From Gordonia sp. ABSL11-1 (lineage in GTDB: Bacteria > Actinomycetota > Actinomycetes > Mycobacteriales > Mycobacteriaceae): a stretch of 64,000 nt of DNA. Where the stretch lies: positions 124,001-188,000 of the forward strand of contig NZ_JASXSI010000002.1 of assembly GCF_030315685.1 (NCBI RefSeq). The letters are read 5' to 3'. Shown here piece by piece: positions 16,301 through 24,725 of this stretch. The stretch's first letter is position 1; every line of letters starts with the position of its first letter. A program made the translations under genes and the position numbers. The notes under the pieces are model-generated. The model was not told the DNA's origin. It saw nothing but the letters and a program-made list of their open reading frames with translations, and searched no databases.

Positions 16301-19300
16301 CCGCTTCGATCTGATCTCACCGATCTCCGGTGCGTCGGTGCGTATCCCGCTGCACGTGGACGCCACCCTGCTCGACGGTGGCAACCCCCGCGTCGGGATC
16401 GACGAGGCCGCCCAGGCCATGCGCGAGATCCTCACGGTGGCTGCCGGTGGCGGACTCGCCGAGGTCACCGACGGTGCCTCGACCACCACCGTGTCGTGGG
16501 ATCCGGACGGTGTCGCCGATCACGCCGCCGTCACCGGCTACACCATGCCGGCCCATCTGCGTCCGACGACGCCCACCGAGCCGTTCGGTTTCGCCGTGCC
16601 CGACACACTTGTCGGCGCCTCGTGGCCGAGCGTGTTCAGCGTGATCGGTGCCGCCCGCACCGACTCCGGCGCCCCCGTCGTCGAAGGTCTCCTGGACCTC
16701 GTCCACCTCGACCACGCGGTCGAGCTGGTCGGCGAGATCCCTTCCGTCGCCACCGAACTGACGGTCACGGCCCGTACCGGGGCCGTCCACGACACCGAGG
16801 TCGGACGTGTCGTCGAGGTGCGCGTCGAGCTCGCCGGCCCCGAGGGCGCCATCGCGACGATGCAGGAACGCTTCGCCATCCGCGGACGTCTGGGTGCCGA
16901 GCAACTGTCCGATCCGGCACGCGCCGGCGGCGCGGCGACCGGCGAGCAGTCGGCGACCCGCAAACTGATCCGGTCGGCCACCGTCACCGCACCGAGCCGG
17001 ATGAACGGCTTCGCCGCGGTCTCGGGAGATCGCAACCCGATCCACACCGACACCACCGCGGCGCGGCTGGCCGGTCTCGGCGACCCGATCGTGCACGGCA
17101 TGTGGCTGTCGGCCGCCGCACAGCAGGTCGTCACCGCGACCGACAGCAAGAACCCTGTCCCGTCGGCGCGCCCGCTGATCGGCTGGACCGCGCGGTACCT
17201 CGGCATGGTCCGCACCGGCGACGCCGTCACGATCCGCGTCGACCGCGTCGGACTCGACGCCGGACGTGAGGTCGTCGAGGTCTCCGCCAAGGTCGGCGAC
17301 GACCTGGTCATGAGCGCGACCGGACTGCTGGCCGCCCCGCGGACCGTCTACGCCTTCCCGGGGCAGGGCATCCAGAGCAAGGGAATGGGTCTCGACGCCC
17401 GCTCCCGCTCGAAGGCCGCCCGTGAGATCTGGGACCGTGCCGACAAGCACACCCGTGCCGCACTGGGCTTCTCGATCCTCGCCGTCGTCCGCGACAACCC
17501 GACGACGCTCGTCGCCAACGGCACCACCTACAACCACCCGGACGGCGTGCTGTACCTGACGCAGTTCACCCAGGTCGCGATGGCGACGCTGGGTGTCGCT
17601 CAGATCGCCGAGCTCAAGGAGTCGGGTGGCTTCGTCGAGGGCGCGATCACCTGTGGCCACTCCGTCGGTGAGTACAACGCGCTGGCGGCCTGCGCCGGCG
17701 TCCTCCCGCTGGAGGCAGTGCTCGAGGTCGTCTTCCAGCGCGGCGAGGCGATGCATCACCTCGTCCCTCGAGACGAGCTGGGCCGCAGCGACTATCGCAT
17801 GGCAGCCATCCGCCCGAGCCAGTTCGGGCTGGCCGACGGTGACGTCACGGAGTTCGTCGCCGAGGTCGGTGCCTCCGTCGGCGAGTTCCTCGAGGTCGTC
17901 AACCTGAACCTGCTCGGCTCGCAGTACGCGATCGCCGGTACGGTCCGGGGCCTCGAGCATCTCGAGGACGAGATCGAACGCCGCCGTACCGAGTTCGGCG
18001 GGAAGCGATCATTCATCCTGGTCCCGGGGATCGACGTGCCTTTCCACTCGACGGTCCTGCGCGCCGGCGTCCCCGAGTTCCGCGCCAAGCTGGGTGAACT
18101 CCTGCCTGAGCACATCGACCCGGCGATCCTGGTCGGTCACTACATCCCCAACCTGGTGCCCCGCCTGTTCACCCTCGAGAAGTCCTTCGTCGAGGAGATC
18201 GCGGCGCTGGTTCCGTCCGACCCGCTGAACGAGGTTCTCGCGGACTGGGATTCGTGGGAGGTCAACCCGAGCGGACTGGTCCGCGTGGTGCTCATCGAGC
18301 TCCTCGCCTGGCAGTTCGCCAGCCCGGTCCGCTGGATCGAGACCCAGGAACTGCTGTTCGCCGGACCCGAGCGTGACGGCCTGGGTGTGCAGCGATTCGT
18401 CGAGATCGGTCTGAAGGGTGCCCCCACCCTCGCCGGCCTCGCGTCGAACACCCTCAAGCTCGACGACTACGCCTCGGCGACCACCGAGGTCGCCAACGTG
18501 GAACGGGATTCGGATCTCATCCTGGCGAAGGACTCCGGTCCGGAGCCCGAGGACGAAGCCGACGACACACCGGCTCCCGCCGCGGAGACGGCGGATTCGG
18601 CTGCCGCCCCGGCAGCTCCGGCTGCCCCGGCCGCGGCGCCCGCACCGGCCCCGGCAGCCGGTGGCCCGCGACCGGACGACATCTCGTTCGGTCCGGCGGA
18701 TGCGGTCAAGTCCGTCATCGCGCTGTGGACGAAGATGCGCACCGATCAGATCGGTTCCGCCGACACCATCGAGGCGCTGTGCGACGGCGTCTCGTCGCGC
18801 CGGAACCAGTTGCTGCTGGACATCGGTGGCGAACTCGGTCTGGGCGCGATCGACGGTGCGGCCGAAGCCGACATGAACGCGCTCTCCTCGACGGTCGAGA
18901 CACTCGCCCGCGGCTACCGGCCGCTCGGCCCGGTGCTCACCGACGCCGTCGGCGACCAGGTCCGCAAGGTGCTCGGTCCGGTCGGCAAGCGCCAGTCCTA
19001 CATCACCGATCGCGTCTCGAACGTCTGGCAGCTGGGGACCGGATGGGGCCTGCACACCACCGTGGCGGTCGCGCTGGGTACTCGTGACGGTGCCAGCGTC
19101 CGCGGCGAGGACCTGGGGAATCTGCTCGACGGCCCCCTGGCCAACGCCGACGCGCTCGACGCCCTGATCGATCGCGCTGTCACCACGGTCGGTGCCGCCC
19201 GGGGCATCTCGGTCGCGAAGCCGGCCGCCGAGGGGGGCGGTGGAGCGACGGTGGACGCCGCCGCGCTCGGTGAGTTCACCGAACAGATCACCGGTCGTTC

Positions 19301-22300
19301 CGGTGCGCTGGCCTCGGCTGCCTACACCGTGCTGGAGAAACTCGGCCTGGCCGACACCGCCGAGGTCGCCGAGGTCGCCGAGGATCCGAACGTGGTCATC
19401 GCGGAACGGGTCAGCGCCGAACTCGGTTCGGACTGGGCGCGCACCGTCGCGCCGGCCTTCGACTCGGCCAAGGTCGTCCTCGTCGACGACCGCTGGGCGA
19501 CCAGCCGGGAGGACCTCGTCCGCATCTGGCTCACCGACGAGCACGACGTCGACGACGACTTCGAGCGCGTGGTCAGCCGGTTCGACGGCGCGGGCCACAC
19601 CGTCGCGCAGCACGCGACATGGTGGCAGGGCAAGGCCCTCGCGTCCGGGAACGCCGTTCATGCACGGGTTTTCGCGGGCATCGCGCATGCCGCGGAGCAG
19701 CCCGGAGCGGGGCAGTGGTCCGACGAGATCGCGGTCGTCACCGGTGCGGGCAAGGGGTCGATCGCCTCGGGCGTGATCGCCGGTCTGCTGGCCGGTGGTG
19801 CGACCGTCGTCGCGACGACCTCACGTCTGGACTCCGCCAAACTGGCGTTCTACAAGAAGCTGTATCGGGAGAACGCACGATTCGATGCGGCGCTCTGGGT
19901 GGCACCGGCCAACATGGCGTCCTACACCGACGTCGACGATCTGGTCGAGTGGATCGGCGCGGAGCAGACCGAGAATCTCGGTGGAACGACGTCGGTGATC
20001 AAGCCGGCCATGAAGCCGACCCTGCTGTTCCCGTTCGCCGCACCCCGTGTCGCCGGTGACCTCACCGACGCCGGCGGCCGTGCCGAACTCGAGATGAAGG
20101 TCCTGCTCTGGTCGGTCGAGCGGATGATCGCCGGTCTGGGCGAACTGCATGCCGACCACGACATCGCCGCCCGCGTCCACGTGGTGCTGCCCGGTTCCCC
20201 GAACCGCGGCATGTTCGGCGGCGACGGCGCATACGGCGAGAGCAAGGCCTCGCTCGATGCACTCGTGACCCGCTGGGCCGCTGAGGATTCGTGGAATCAG
20301 AAGACGACCATCGCGCACGCGCTGATCGGTTGGGTGCGTGGCACCGGACTGATGGGCCACAACGACGGCATGGTCGACGCCGTCGAGGCGGCCGGTGTCC
20401 GGACCTGGAGCACCGAGGAGATGGCCGCCAACCTGCTCGGCCTGTGCACACCGGATCACCGTGCGCATGCCCGCAGCGAGGCGATCGTCGCCGACTTCAC
20501 CGGCGGTCTCGATCCGTCGATCGATCTCAAGGCGCTCGCCGGAGCCGCGGCTGACGCCGCGTCGTCGGAGGCCGAGGACGCCGAGGAGTCGGCGCCGACC
20601 GTGGCCGCACTGCCCGCGCCCGCGCGTGCGGCGACCGGGATGACCCCGCAGTGGCCGTCCATCGACGCCCGACCCGAGGACCTCGTCGTCATCGTCGGCG
20701 CCGGTGAGCTCGGACCGTACGGCTCGTCGCGGACCCGCCTCGAGATGGAGGTGCACGAGAAACTGTCGGCCGCAGGTGTCGTCGAGCTCGCGTGGAACAC
20801 CGGTCTGATCCACTGGGACACCGCACCCAAGCCGGGGTGGTACGACACCGAGTCGGGAGATCCGGTGCCGGAGAGCGAGATCGCCGAGCGGTATCACGAT
20901 GAGGTCGTGTCGCGATGCGGTATTCGTCGCTACGCCGACGAGGGTGCGATGATCGACAACACGTCGCCGCTGCTCACCTCGGTGTTCCTCGACGATGACC
21001 TCACCTTCACGGTGAGCTCCGAGGCCGAGGCGCGGGCCTTCGCATCGGCGAACCCGGAGAAGACCCGGGTCGCGGAGAACGCGGAGACCGGCGACTGGCA
21101 GGTCACCCGCCTGGCCGGCACGGAGATCCGTGTGCCGCGGCAATTCTCGCTGTCACGCACCGTCGGCGGCCAGATCCCGACCGGGTTCGACCCGACCCGC
21201 TGGGGCGTCACGCCCGACATGGCCGAGTCGATCGACCGTGTCGCGCTGTGGAACCTGGTGGCGACCGTCGATGCGTTCCTGTCGTCGGGCTTCACCCCGT
21301 CCGAGCTCATGCGGTGGGTGCATCCCGGTCTGGTGGCCAACACTCAGGGCACCGGTATGGGCGGCATGACGTCGATGCGCGAGCTGTACATCAACACGCT
21401 GCTCGGTGAGTCCAAGGCGAACGACATCCTGCAGGAGGCGCTGCCGAACATCGTTGCGGCCCATGTCGTGCAGTCCTACGTCGGCAGCTACGGCGCGATG
21501 ATCCACCCGGTGGCGGCGTGCGCCACGGCGGCCGTCTCGGTCGAGGAGGGTGTGGACAAGATCCGCCTCGGCAAGGCGCTGTTCGCGGTGGCCGGCGGCT
21601 TCGACGATCTCGGCATCGAGGGCATCGTCGGATTCGGCGACATGTCCGCGACCGCGGAGTCGGCGAAGATGTCGGCCCGCGGGATCGACGAGCGCCGGTT
21701 CTCGCGCGCCAACGACCGTCGTCGCGGCGGGTTCGTCGAATCCGCCGGCGGTGGGACGATCCTGCTCGCCCGCGGTGACGTCGCGGCGCAGATGGGTCTG
21801 CCCGTGCTCGGTGTGGTGGCCTGGGCGCAGAGCTTCGGTGACGGTGTCCACACGTCGATCCCGGCTCCCGGGCTGGGCGCGCTGGGCGCGGCACGCGGCA
21901 ACGACGCCTCGCCGCTGGCACTCTCGCTCAGTGCACTCGGTGTCAGCGCCGACGATGTGGCGGTGATCTCGAAGCACGACACCTCCACGCGTGCCAACGA
22001 TCCCAACGAGTCCGAACTGCACGAGCGGATCGCCTCGGCGATCGGCCGCGGAGACGGCGCACCGCTGTTCGTGGTGTCGCAGAAGTCGCTGACCGGTCAC
22101 GCCAAGGGTGGTGCCGCCGCGTTCCAGCTGATCGGCCTGTGCCAGTTGCTGCGCGACGGGGTCATCCCGCCGAACCGCAGCCTGGACTGCGTCGACGAGC
22201 AGATGCGCGACTACCCGCACCTGGTGTGGCCGCGGGAGACGCTCGACCTCGGCGAGCGGTTCCCGCTCAAGGCCGGCATGCTGACCAGCCTCGGTTTCGG

Positions 22301-22586
22301 GCATGTGTCCGGGCTCATCGCGGTCGTGCATCCGGAGGCCTTCGTGGCGACACTCGACGCGGAGCAGGCCGCCGAGTACCGGCGGATGTCGGCGGAGCGC
22401 TCACGCAAGGGCAATCATCGTCTCCTGGAGGCGATGTGCGGTGTCGAGCCGGCCTACCAGCGGCCGCCGAACCGTCGCTTCGACGCGGCGGCCGACGAGC
22501 ACGACGCCGAGGCCGAGCTGTTGCTCGATCCGTCGGTGCGTCTCGCCGAGGCCGGCAGTTACGGGCGCTCCGGCGGGTCGGAGTGA
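13344..22586 (+). CDS. fas: Type I fatty acid synthase (multifunctional FAS-I)
   Basis: A 3080-residue single-chain synthase, close to the 3069 residues of M. tuberculosis Fas. Domains in order: acetyltransferase with GHSQGS (Ser about 148); FMN enoyl reductase (GMTPTTVDP about 430, GGGIGTP about 608); hot-dog dehydratase (SGDRNPIH about 1228); malonyl/palmitoyl transferase with GHSVGE (Ser about 1440); an Ala/Pro linker (about 1740-1775); ACP with probable phosphopantetheine Ser 1818 in DGVSSRRNQ; ketoreductase (VVTGAGKGSIASG about 2131); and ketosynthase with Cys about 2726 (AACATAA), KHDTSTRAND and KSLTGHAKGG. It makes the C16-C26 acyl-CoAs that feed membrane lipids and mycolates. The GTG at 13344 follows AGAGGAG. 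As in other bacterial FAS-I, no phosphopantetheinyl transferase domain is fused; acpS follows. Confidence 0.97.
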   Translation: MTVDHHRSGAQGAARAERPTTTLIDRLADGEPYAISFGGQGSPWLPTLAELVVDADLEHRIAKIVEAAERIIDPVADRITIAVADGFHPLAWVRALDAEESVPSDTELADFTLSGPGVLLTQLAAIEALKKQGLDTTAIAPTAVIGHSQGSIATHAIGAEGHVAESGQGLLLAIAHLIGAAGTVIARRRGLSTTGDGTPMLAVSGAAPARIAEILAEYRDGLSSSDLATAPVISITNGRRSVALSGAPRHLAAFAALCERIADAEADDRKRKVTGGAPFAPKFDHLDVSVAFHHPAMAEAVELVAQWADECAIDRETAVAHARAILVDTVDWVATVDGVVDSGARWILDFGPGDLATRLTSSLVRGQGVGLVSAALRVGQRNLFSPGGIPEVARPWTQFAPQLVELPDGRRVVDTAFTRLTGRSPMLLAGMTPTTVDPAIVAAAANAGHWAELAGGGQVTEQIFADNVDKLTELLDDGRQAQFNALFLDPYLWKLQLGGKRLVQKARAQGAPIDGVVVSAGIPELEDAVALVDEFVEAGLRFVAFKPGTVEQIRAVVRIAAEVPHHPVIVQIEGGRAGGHHSWEDLDDLLIATYGELRARNNVVICVGGGIGTPERASDYLTGAWSAAYGYPSMPLDGILVGTAAMAAKEATTAPEVKQLLVDTVGCDDWIGAGHATAGMASGRSQLGADIHEIDNTASRCGRILDEVAGDGDAVADRRDEIIAAMADTAKPYFGDVASMTYRAWLDRYATLAVGDGRSDQLPWADITWQQRFVDMLQRTEARMSPVDSGPIPTMFGEMGSTDDPHSAIDALGSVYPEIETDVLHPADVAFFLELCRTPGKPVNFVPIIDKDVRRWWRSDSLWQAHDARYPADAVCVIPGPVAVAGITRVDEPVGELLDRFEARVVSDLEGAGTESVAVDTRKRAGLVAGDGAIVAVLEADDVDWVGRMVPNPIALLGDRDRWELVDQNRAEHEPTGSVVERVADDRFDLISPISGASVRIPLHVDATLLDGGNPRVGIDEAAQAMREILTVAAGGGLAEVTDGASTTTVSWDPDGVADHAAVTGYTMPAHLRPTTPTEPFGFAVPDTLVGASWPSVFSVIGAARTDSGAPVVEGLLDLVHLDHAVELVGEIPSVATELTVTARTGAVHDTEVGRVVEVRVELAGPEGAIATMQERFAIRGRLGAEQLSDPARAGGAATGEQSATRKLIRSATVTAPSRMNGFAAVSGDRNPIHTDTTAARLAGLGDPIVHGMWLSAAAQQVVTATDSKNPVPSARPLIGWTARYLGMVRTGDAVTIRVDRVGLDAGREVVEVSAKVGDDLVMSATGLLAAPRTVYAFPGQGIQSKGMGLDARSRSKAAREIWDRADKHTRAALGFSILAVVRDNPTTLVANGTTYNHPDGVLYLTQFTQVAMATLGVAQIAELKESGGFVEGAITCGHSVGEYNALAACAGVLPLEAVLEVVFQRGEAMHHLVPRDELGRSDYRMAAIRPSQFGLADGDVTEFVAEVGASVGEFLEVVNLNLLGSQYAIAGTVRGLEHLEDEIERRRTEFGGKRSFILVPGIDVPFHSTVLRAGVPEFRAKLGELLPEHIDPAILVGHYIPNLVPRLFTLEKSFVEEIAALVPSDPLNEVLADWDSWEVNPSGLVRVVLIELLAWQFASPVRWIETQELLFAGPERDGLGVQRFVEIGLKGAPTLAGLASNTLKLDDYASATTEVANVERDSDLILAKDSGPEPEDEADDTPAPAAETADSAAAPAAPAAPAAAPAPAPAAGGPRPDDISFGPADAVKSVIALWTKMRTDQIGSADTIEALCDGVSSRRNQLLLDIGGELGLGAIDGAAEADMNALSSTVETLARGYRPLGPVLTDAVGDQVRKVLGPVGKRQSYITDRVSNVWQLGTGWGLHTTVAVALGTRDGASVRGEDLGNLLDGPLANADALDALIDRAVTTVGAARGISVAKPAAEGGGGATVDAAALGEFTEQITGRSGALASAAYTVLEKLGLADTAEVAEVAEDPNVVIAERVSAELGSDWARTVAPAFDSAKVVLVDDRWATSREDLVRIWLTDEHDVDDDFERVVSRFDGAGHTVAQHATWWQGKALASGNAVHARVFAGIAHAAEQPGAGQWSDEIAVVTGAGKGSIASGVIAGLLAGGATVVATTSRLDSAKLAFYKKLYRENARFDAALWVAPANMASYTDVDDLVEWIGAEQTENLGGTTSVIKPAMKPTLLFPFAAPRVAGDLTDAGGRAELEMKVLLWSVERMIAGLGELHADHDIAARVHVVLPGSPNRGMFGGDGAYGESKASLDALVTRWAAEDSWNQKTTIAHALIGWVRGTGLMGHNDGMVDAVEAAGVRTWSTEEMAANLLGLCTPDHRAHARSEAIVADFTGGLDPSIDLKALAGAAADAASSEAEDAEESAPTVAALPAPARAATGMTPQWPSIDARPEDLVVIVGAGELGPYGSSRTRLEMEVHEKLSAAGVVELAWNTGLIHWDTAPKPGWYDTESGDPVPESEIAERYHDEVVSRCGIRRYADEGAMIDNTSPLLTSVFLDDDLTFTVSSEAEARAFASANPEKTRVAENAETGDWQVTRLAGTEIRVPRQFSLSRTVGGQIPTGFDPTRWGVTPDMAESIDRVALWNLVATVDAFLSSGFTPSELMRWVHPGLVANTQGTGMGGMTSMRELYINTLLGESKANDILQEALPNIVAAHVVQSYVGSYGAMIHPVAACATAAVSVEEGVDKIRLGKALFAVAGGFDDLGIEGIVGFGDMSATAESAKMSARGIDERRFSRANDRRRGGFVESAGGGTILLARGDVAAQMGLPVLGVVAWAQSFGDGVHTSIPAPGLGALGAARGNDASPLALSLSALGVSADDVAVISKHDTSTRANDPNESELHERIASAIGRGDGAPLFVVSQKSLTGHAKGGAAAFQLIGLCQLLRDGVIPPNRSLDCVDEQMRDYPHLVWPRETLDLGERFPLKAGMLTSLGFGHVSGLIAVVHPEAFVATLDAEQAAEYRRMSAERSRKGNHRLLEAMCGVEPAYQRPPNRRFDAAADEHDAEAELLLDPSVRLAEAGSYGRSGGSE

Positions 22587-22606
22587 GCCCGGAGTCGGCC
22601 GGGTCG

Positions 22607-22999
22607 ATGAGCGTCCTCGGTGTGGGGATCGATATCGTGTCGATCCCGGAGTTCGGCGAGCAGCTCAAACAGCCGGGCACGACGTTCGGCGACCGGTTCA
22701 CGGTCCGCGAGCGTCGTGACGCGGCGGCGGGCACCGGCGACGAGGCCCGTCACCTCGCGGCGCGCTGGGCGGCGAAGGAGGCCGTCGTGAAAGCGTGGTC
22801 GGTCAGCCGGTTCTCGCGATCGCCCCTGCTGCCGCTGATCCGCCACAGCGACATCGAGGTCGTCACCGACAACTGGGGCCGTCCGGCGATCCGCCTCGGC
22901 GGCGAGATCGGCGAACTGCTCACCGACACCCGGGTGCATGTGTCCCTGACGCACGACGGCGACACCGCGGCTGCGGTCGCGATCCTCGAAGGGGTCTGA
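22607..22999 (+). CDS. acpS: Holo-[acyl-carrier-protein] synthase (AcpS)
   Basis: 130 residues, the same length as the mycobacterial protein. GVGIDIVSIPEF carries the metal-binding Asp, HLAARWAAKEAVVKAW is the second family signature, and VSLTHDGDTAAAVAIL closes it. It transfers 4'-phosphopantetheine from CoA to the ACP serine, here most likely the ACP domain of the upstream FAS-I. A GTG at 22583 overlaps the fas TGA (GTGA) in the same frame and would add eight residues. The ATG at 22607 is preferred by homology, but the coupled GTG is a real alternative. It is in the fas operon and ends at a strong hairpin. Confidence 0.94.
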   Translation: MSVLGVGIDIVSIPEFGEQLKQPGTTFGDRFTVRERRDAAAGTGDEARHLAARWAAKEAVVKAWSVSRFSRSPLLPLIRHSDIEVVTDNWGRPAIRLGGEIGELLTDTRVHVSLTHDGDTAAAVAILEGV

Positions 23000-23015
23000 C
23001 GCCGGACCCGATCGA

Positions 23016-23070
23016 CGAGAAACAGGGCACGGTCGGCGAATCGACATCGCCGATCGTGTCCTGTTTCTCG
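23016..23070. terminator. Long stem-loop between convergent acpS and tetR
   Basis: Arms at 23016-23039 and 23047-23070 pair over 24 bp with a 7-nt loop. In RNA all positions pair, two as G-U. It sits between two converging genes, so a bidirectional terminator is likely. The stem is built from inverted copies of a 21-bp unit that also occurs at 52434-52475. Confidence 0.75.
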
Positions 23071-23090
23071 CCGACTGTGCCCGGTTCTGT
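23049..23090. repeat. Two tandem copies of a 21-bp intergenic repeat unit
   Basis: GCCGATCGTGTCCTGTTTCTC (21 bp, 23049-23069) is followed directly by a diverged copy (23070-23090). An inverted copy forms the left arm of the hairpin at 23016. The same unit, in tandem, is found 29 kb away at 52434-52475, so this is a dispersed element and not just a local hairpin. Confidence 0.6.
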
Positions 23091-23102
23091 CGGCGGGCGA
23101 GC

Positions 23103-23735
23103 TCAAGCCTCGGCGGTGGTCTCCTCCAAGAGGAGATAGCCGGCCAGCATGCGTTTGAGCTCGGCGACGGTGAGGTCGTGGTCGTGGCCGTCCTGGACGG
23201 AGAAGCTCAGGACCGAGTACGCAGTGTGCACGAGGACCTGCGACATCATCTCCCGGCGCGTGCGCTGGGTCGGTGTCAGCGGCGCGAGGATGCGGGCGAC
23301 CTGCTCGGCGAGGACGCGTTCGTTCAGCGATGCGGTGGCACGGGTGGCCGGTGTGGACTGGACGGCCAACCAGACCGCCCGTCGTGACGGATCGTCGCGC
23401 CAGAGCGCGGCGAGGTGATCGAGGAACTTCTCGAGCAGATGCGGCCACTCGAGCGACGGGATCTCCGTTGCGAACGCGGCCAATTCCTCACGGACGTCCA
23501 CGGTGTCCATGCGATCGAGCTCGCACACGATGACGTACTTGTTCGCGAAGTACTGATACAGGGTGCCGATCGGCACCTCCGCGCGAGAGGCGATCTCCTC
23601 GCACGTGAGCGACTCGAACCCGACCTCGATCAGCAGCTCCCGCGCCGACGACAACATCGCCGAGAACTTCTTCTTGCTGCGTTCCTGCGTCGGCCGCTTG
23701 CGAGGGACCAGCGGCTCGGCGACTGACGTGGACAT
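23103..23735 (-). CDS. TetR family transcriptional regulator
   Basis: A 210-residue regulator. The N-terminal helix-turn-helix (about 20-65) reads LIEVGFESLTCEEIASRAEV then PIGTLYQYFANKYVIVCEL, the classical TetR pattern. The ligand domain contains no obvious specificity clue. A basic stretch (RKRPTQERSKKK) precedes the HTH. It is 18 bp downstream of bcp on the same strand and so is probably in one transcript with it, and it converges on acpS. Control of bcp or of the fas region is conceivable but unsupported. The ATG at 23735 gives a normal family length. Confidence 0.9.
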   Translation of the reverse strand: MSTSVAEPLVPRKRPTQERSKKKFSAMLSSARELLIEVGFESLTCEEIASRAEVPIGTLYQYFANKYVIVCELDRMDTVDVREELAAFATEIPSLEWPHLLEKFLDHLAALWRDDPSRRAVWLAVQSTPATRATASLNERVLAEQVARILAPLTPTQRTRREMMSQVLVHTAYSVLSFSVQDGHDHDLTVAELKRMLAGYLLLEETTAEA

Positions 23736-23753
23736 GATGATCGTCGGCGGGTG

Positions 23754-24227
23754 TCAGACGGACAGGTCTCGACGGAGCTTCGCGACGTGCCCGGTGGCGC
23801 GCACGTTGTACTGGGCGGCCTCGATCGTGCCGTCCTCGCCGACGAGGAACGTCGACCGGATCACGCCCGTGACTGTCTTCCCGTACATCTTCTTCTCACC
23901 GAACGCGCCCCATTCGGTCAGCACCTTCTTGTCCGGGTCGGACAGGAGCGGAAAGGTCAGGCCCTCGTCGGCGACAAAGGTCGCGAGTTTGGCCGGCTTG
24001 TCGGGGGAGATGCCGACGACGTCGATCCCCGCGCCCCCGAGCTCTGCGAGATTGTCGCGGAAATCACACGCCTGCTTGGTGCACCCCGGAGTGGAGGCCG
24101 CCGGATAGAAATAGACGATGACCTTGCGGCCTGCGTAATCGGACAGGGAAACCGGTGTGTCCTGGGCGTCGGGAAGCGTGAACGCGGGAGCCTTGTCCCC
24201 GACGGACAACCTCGTGGTCGCTGGCAT
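23754..24227 (-). CDS. bcp: Thioredoxin-dependent thiol peroxidase (bacterioferritin comigratory protein, Prx)
   Basis: 157 residues, a standard BCP/PrxQ peroxiredoxin. VGDKAPAFTLPDAQ opens the thioredoxin-like fold. The peroxidatic Cys is in YPAASTPGCTKQACDFRD, with the possible resolving Cys five residues later as in PrxQ. GISPDKPAKL, FPLLSDPDKKV and RSTFLVGEDGTI complete the family pattern. It reduces peroxides and lipid hydroperoxides in the cytoplasm. It is first in a probable bcp-tetR transcript and divergent from the DUF3618 gene. The placement near fas-acpS matches Rv2521 in M. tuberculosis (from memory). Confidence 0.94.
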   Translation of the reverse strand: MPATTRLSVGDKAPAFTLPDAQDTPVSLSDYAGRKVIVYFYPAASTPGCTKQACDFRDNLAELGGAGIDVVGISPDKPAKLATFVADEGLTFPLLSDPDKKVLTEWGAFGEKKMYGKTVTGVIRSTFLVGEDGTIEAAQYNVRATGHVAKLRRDLSV

Positions 24228-24503
24228 ACCGTCAGGCTAGTCGATCGGGTCGACGGTCCGTTCTGTCCGGGCACGTACGGAATGTCGGGATGGCGCCGTT
24301 CGCCCGCACCCGCCGACGACACCGAACGTCCTGCACACGCCGGTGAACACGGCCGTATGCCGTAGTCTCGAATGGTCGATCACGGCGTCGGGGCGCTCGG
24401 GCGGCGCCGTGGGGTCGGACCCGATCTGCCGACATCACGCCCAGGCGCCACCGGCACGACGCCGACATCACGAACGACGCCGACAACACTTGGGAGGAAT
24501 CAC

Positions 24504-24725
24504 GTGGCCGGGGATACCGAACGTATCGAGCAGGACATCGCGCAGGCGCGTGAAGATCTGGCCAAGACGCTTGACGCGCTGGCCGACCGCGCGAACCCGC
24601 AGCGGCTCGCCGACGACGCCAAGAACAAGGCACTCGCGACCCTGAGCCTTCCGGCCGTGCGGTACGCGCTGGCCGGTGTGGGGGTACTGGTCGCGGTCGT
24701 GGTGGTGCGGAAGATCACCCGGTGA
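24504..24725 (+). CDS. DUF3618 small membrane protein
   Basis: 73 residues: a charged N-terminal half (ERIEQDIAQAREDLAKTLDA, predicted amphipathic helix), then one transmembrane helix (VRYALAGVGVLVAVVVV) and a short basic end (RKITR). This is the DUF3618 layout; the function is unknown, and membrane association is inferred from the single helix. The GTG at 24504 follows GGGAGGA at a normal distance. Its TGA overlaps the GTG of the downstream L,D-transpeptidase (GTGA), so the two are probably translated together. It is the likely counterpart of Rv2520c. Confidence 0.85.
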   Translation: MAGDTERIEQDIAQAREDLAKTLDALADRANPQRLADDAKNKALATLSLPAVRYALAGVGVLVAVVVVRKITR

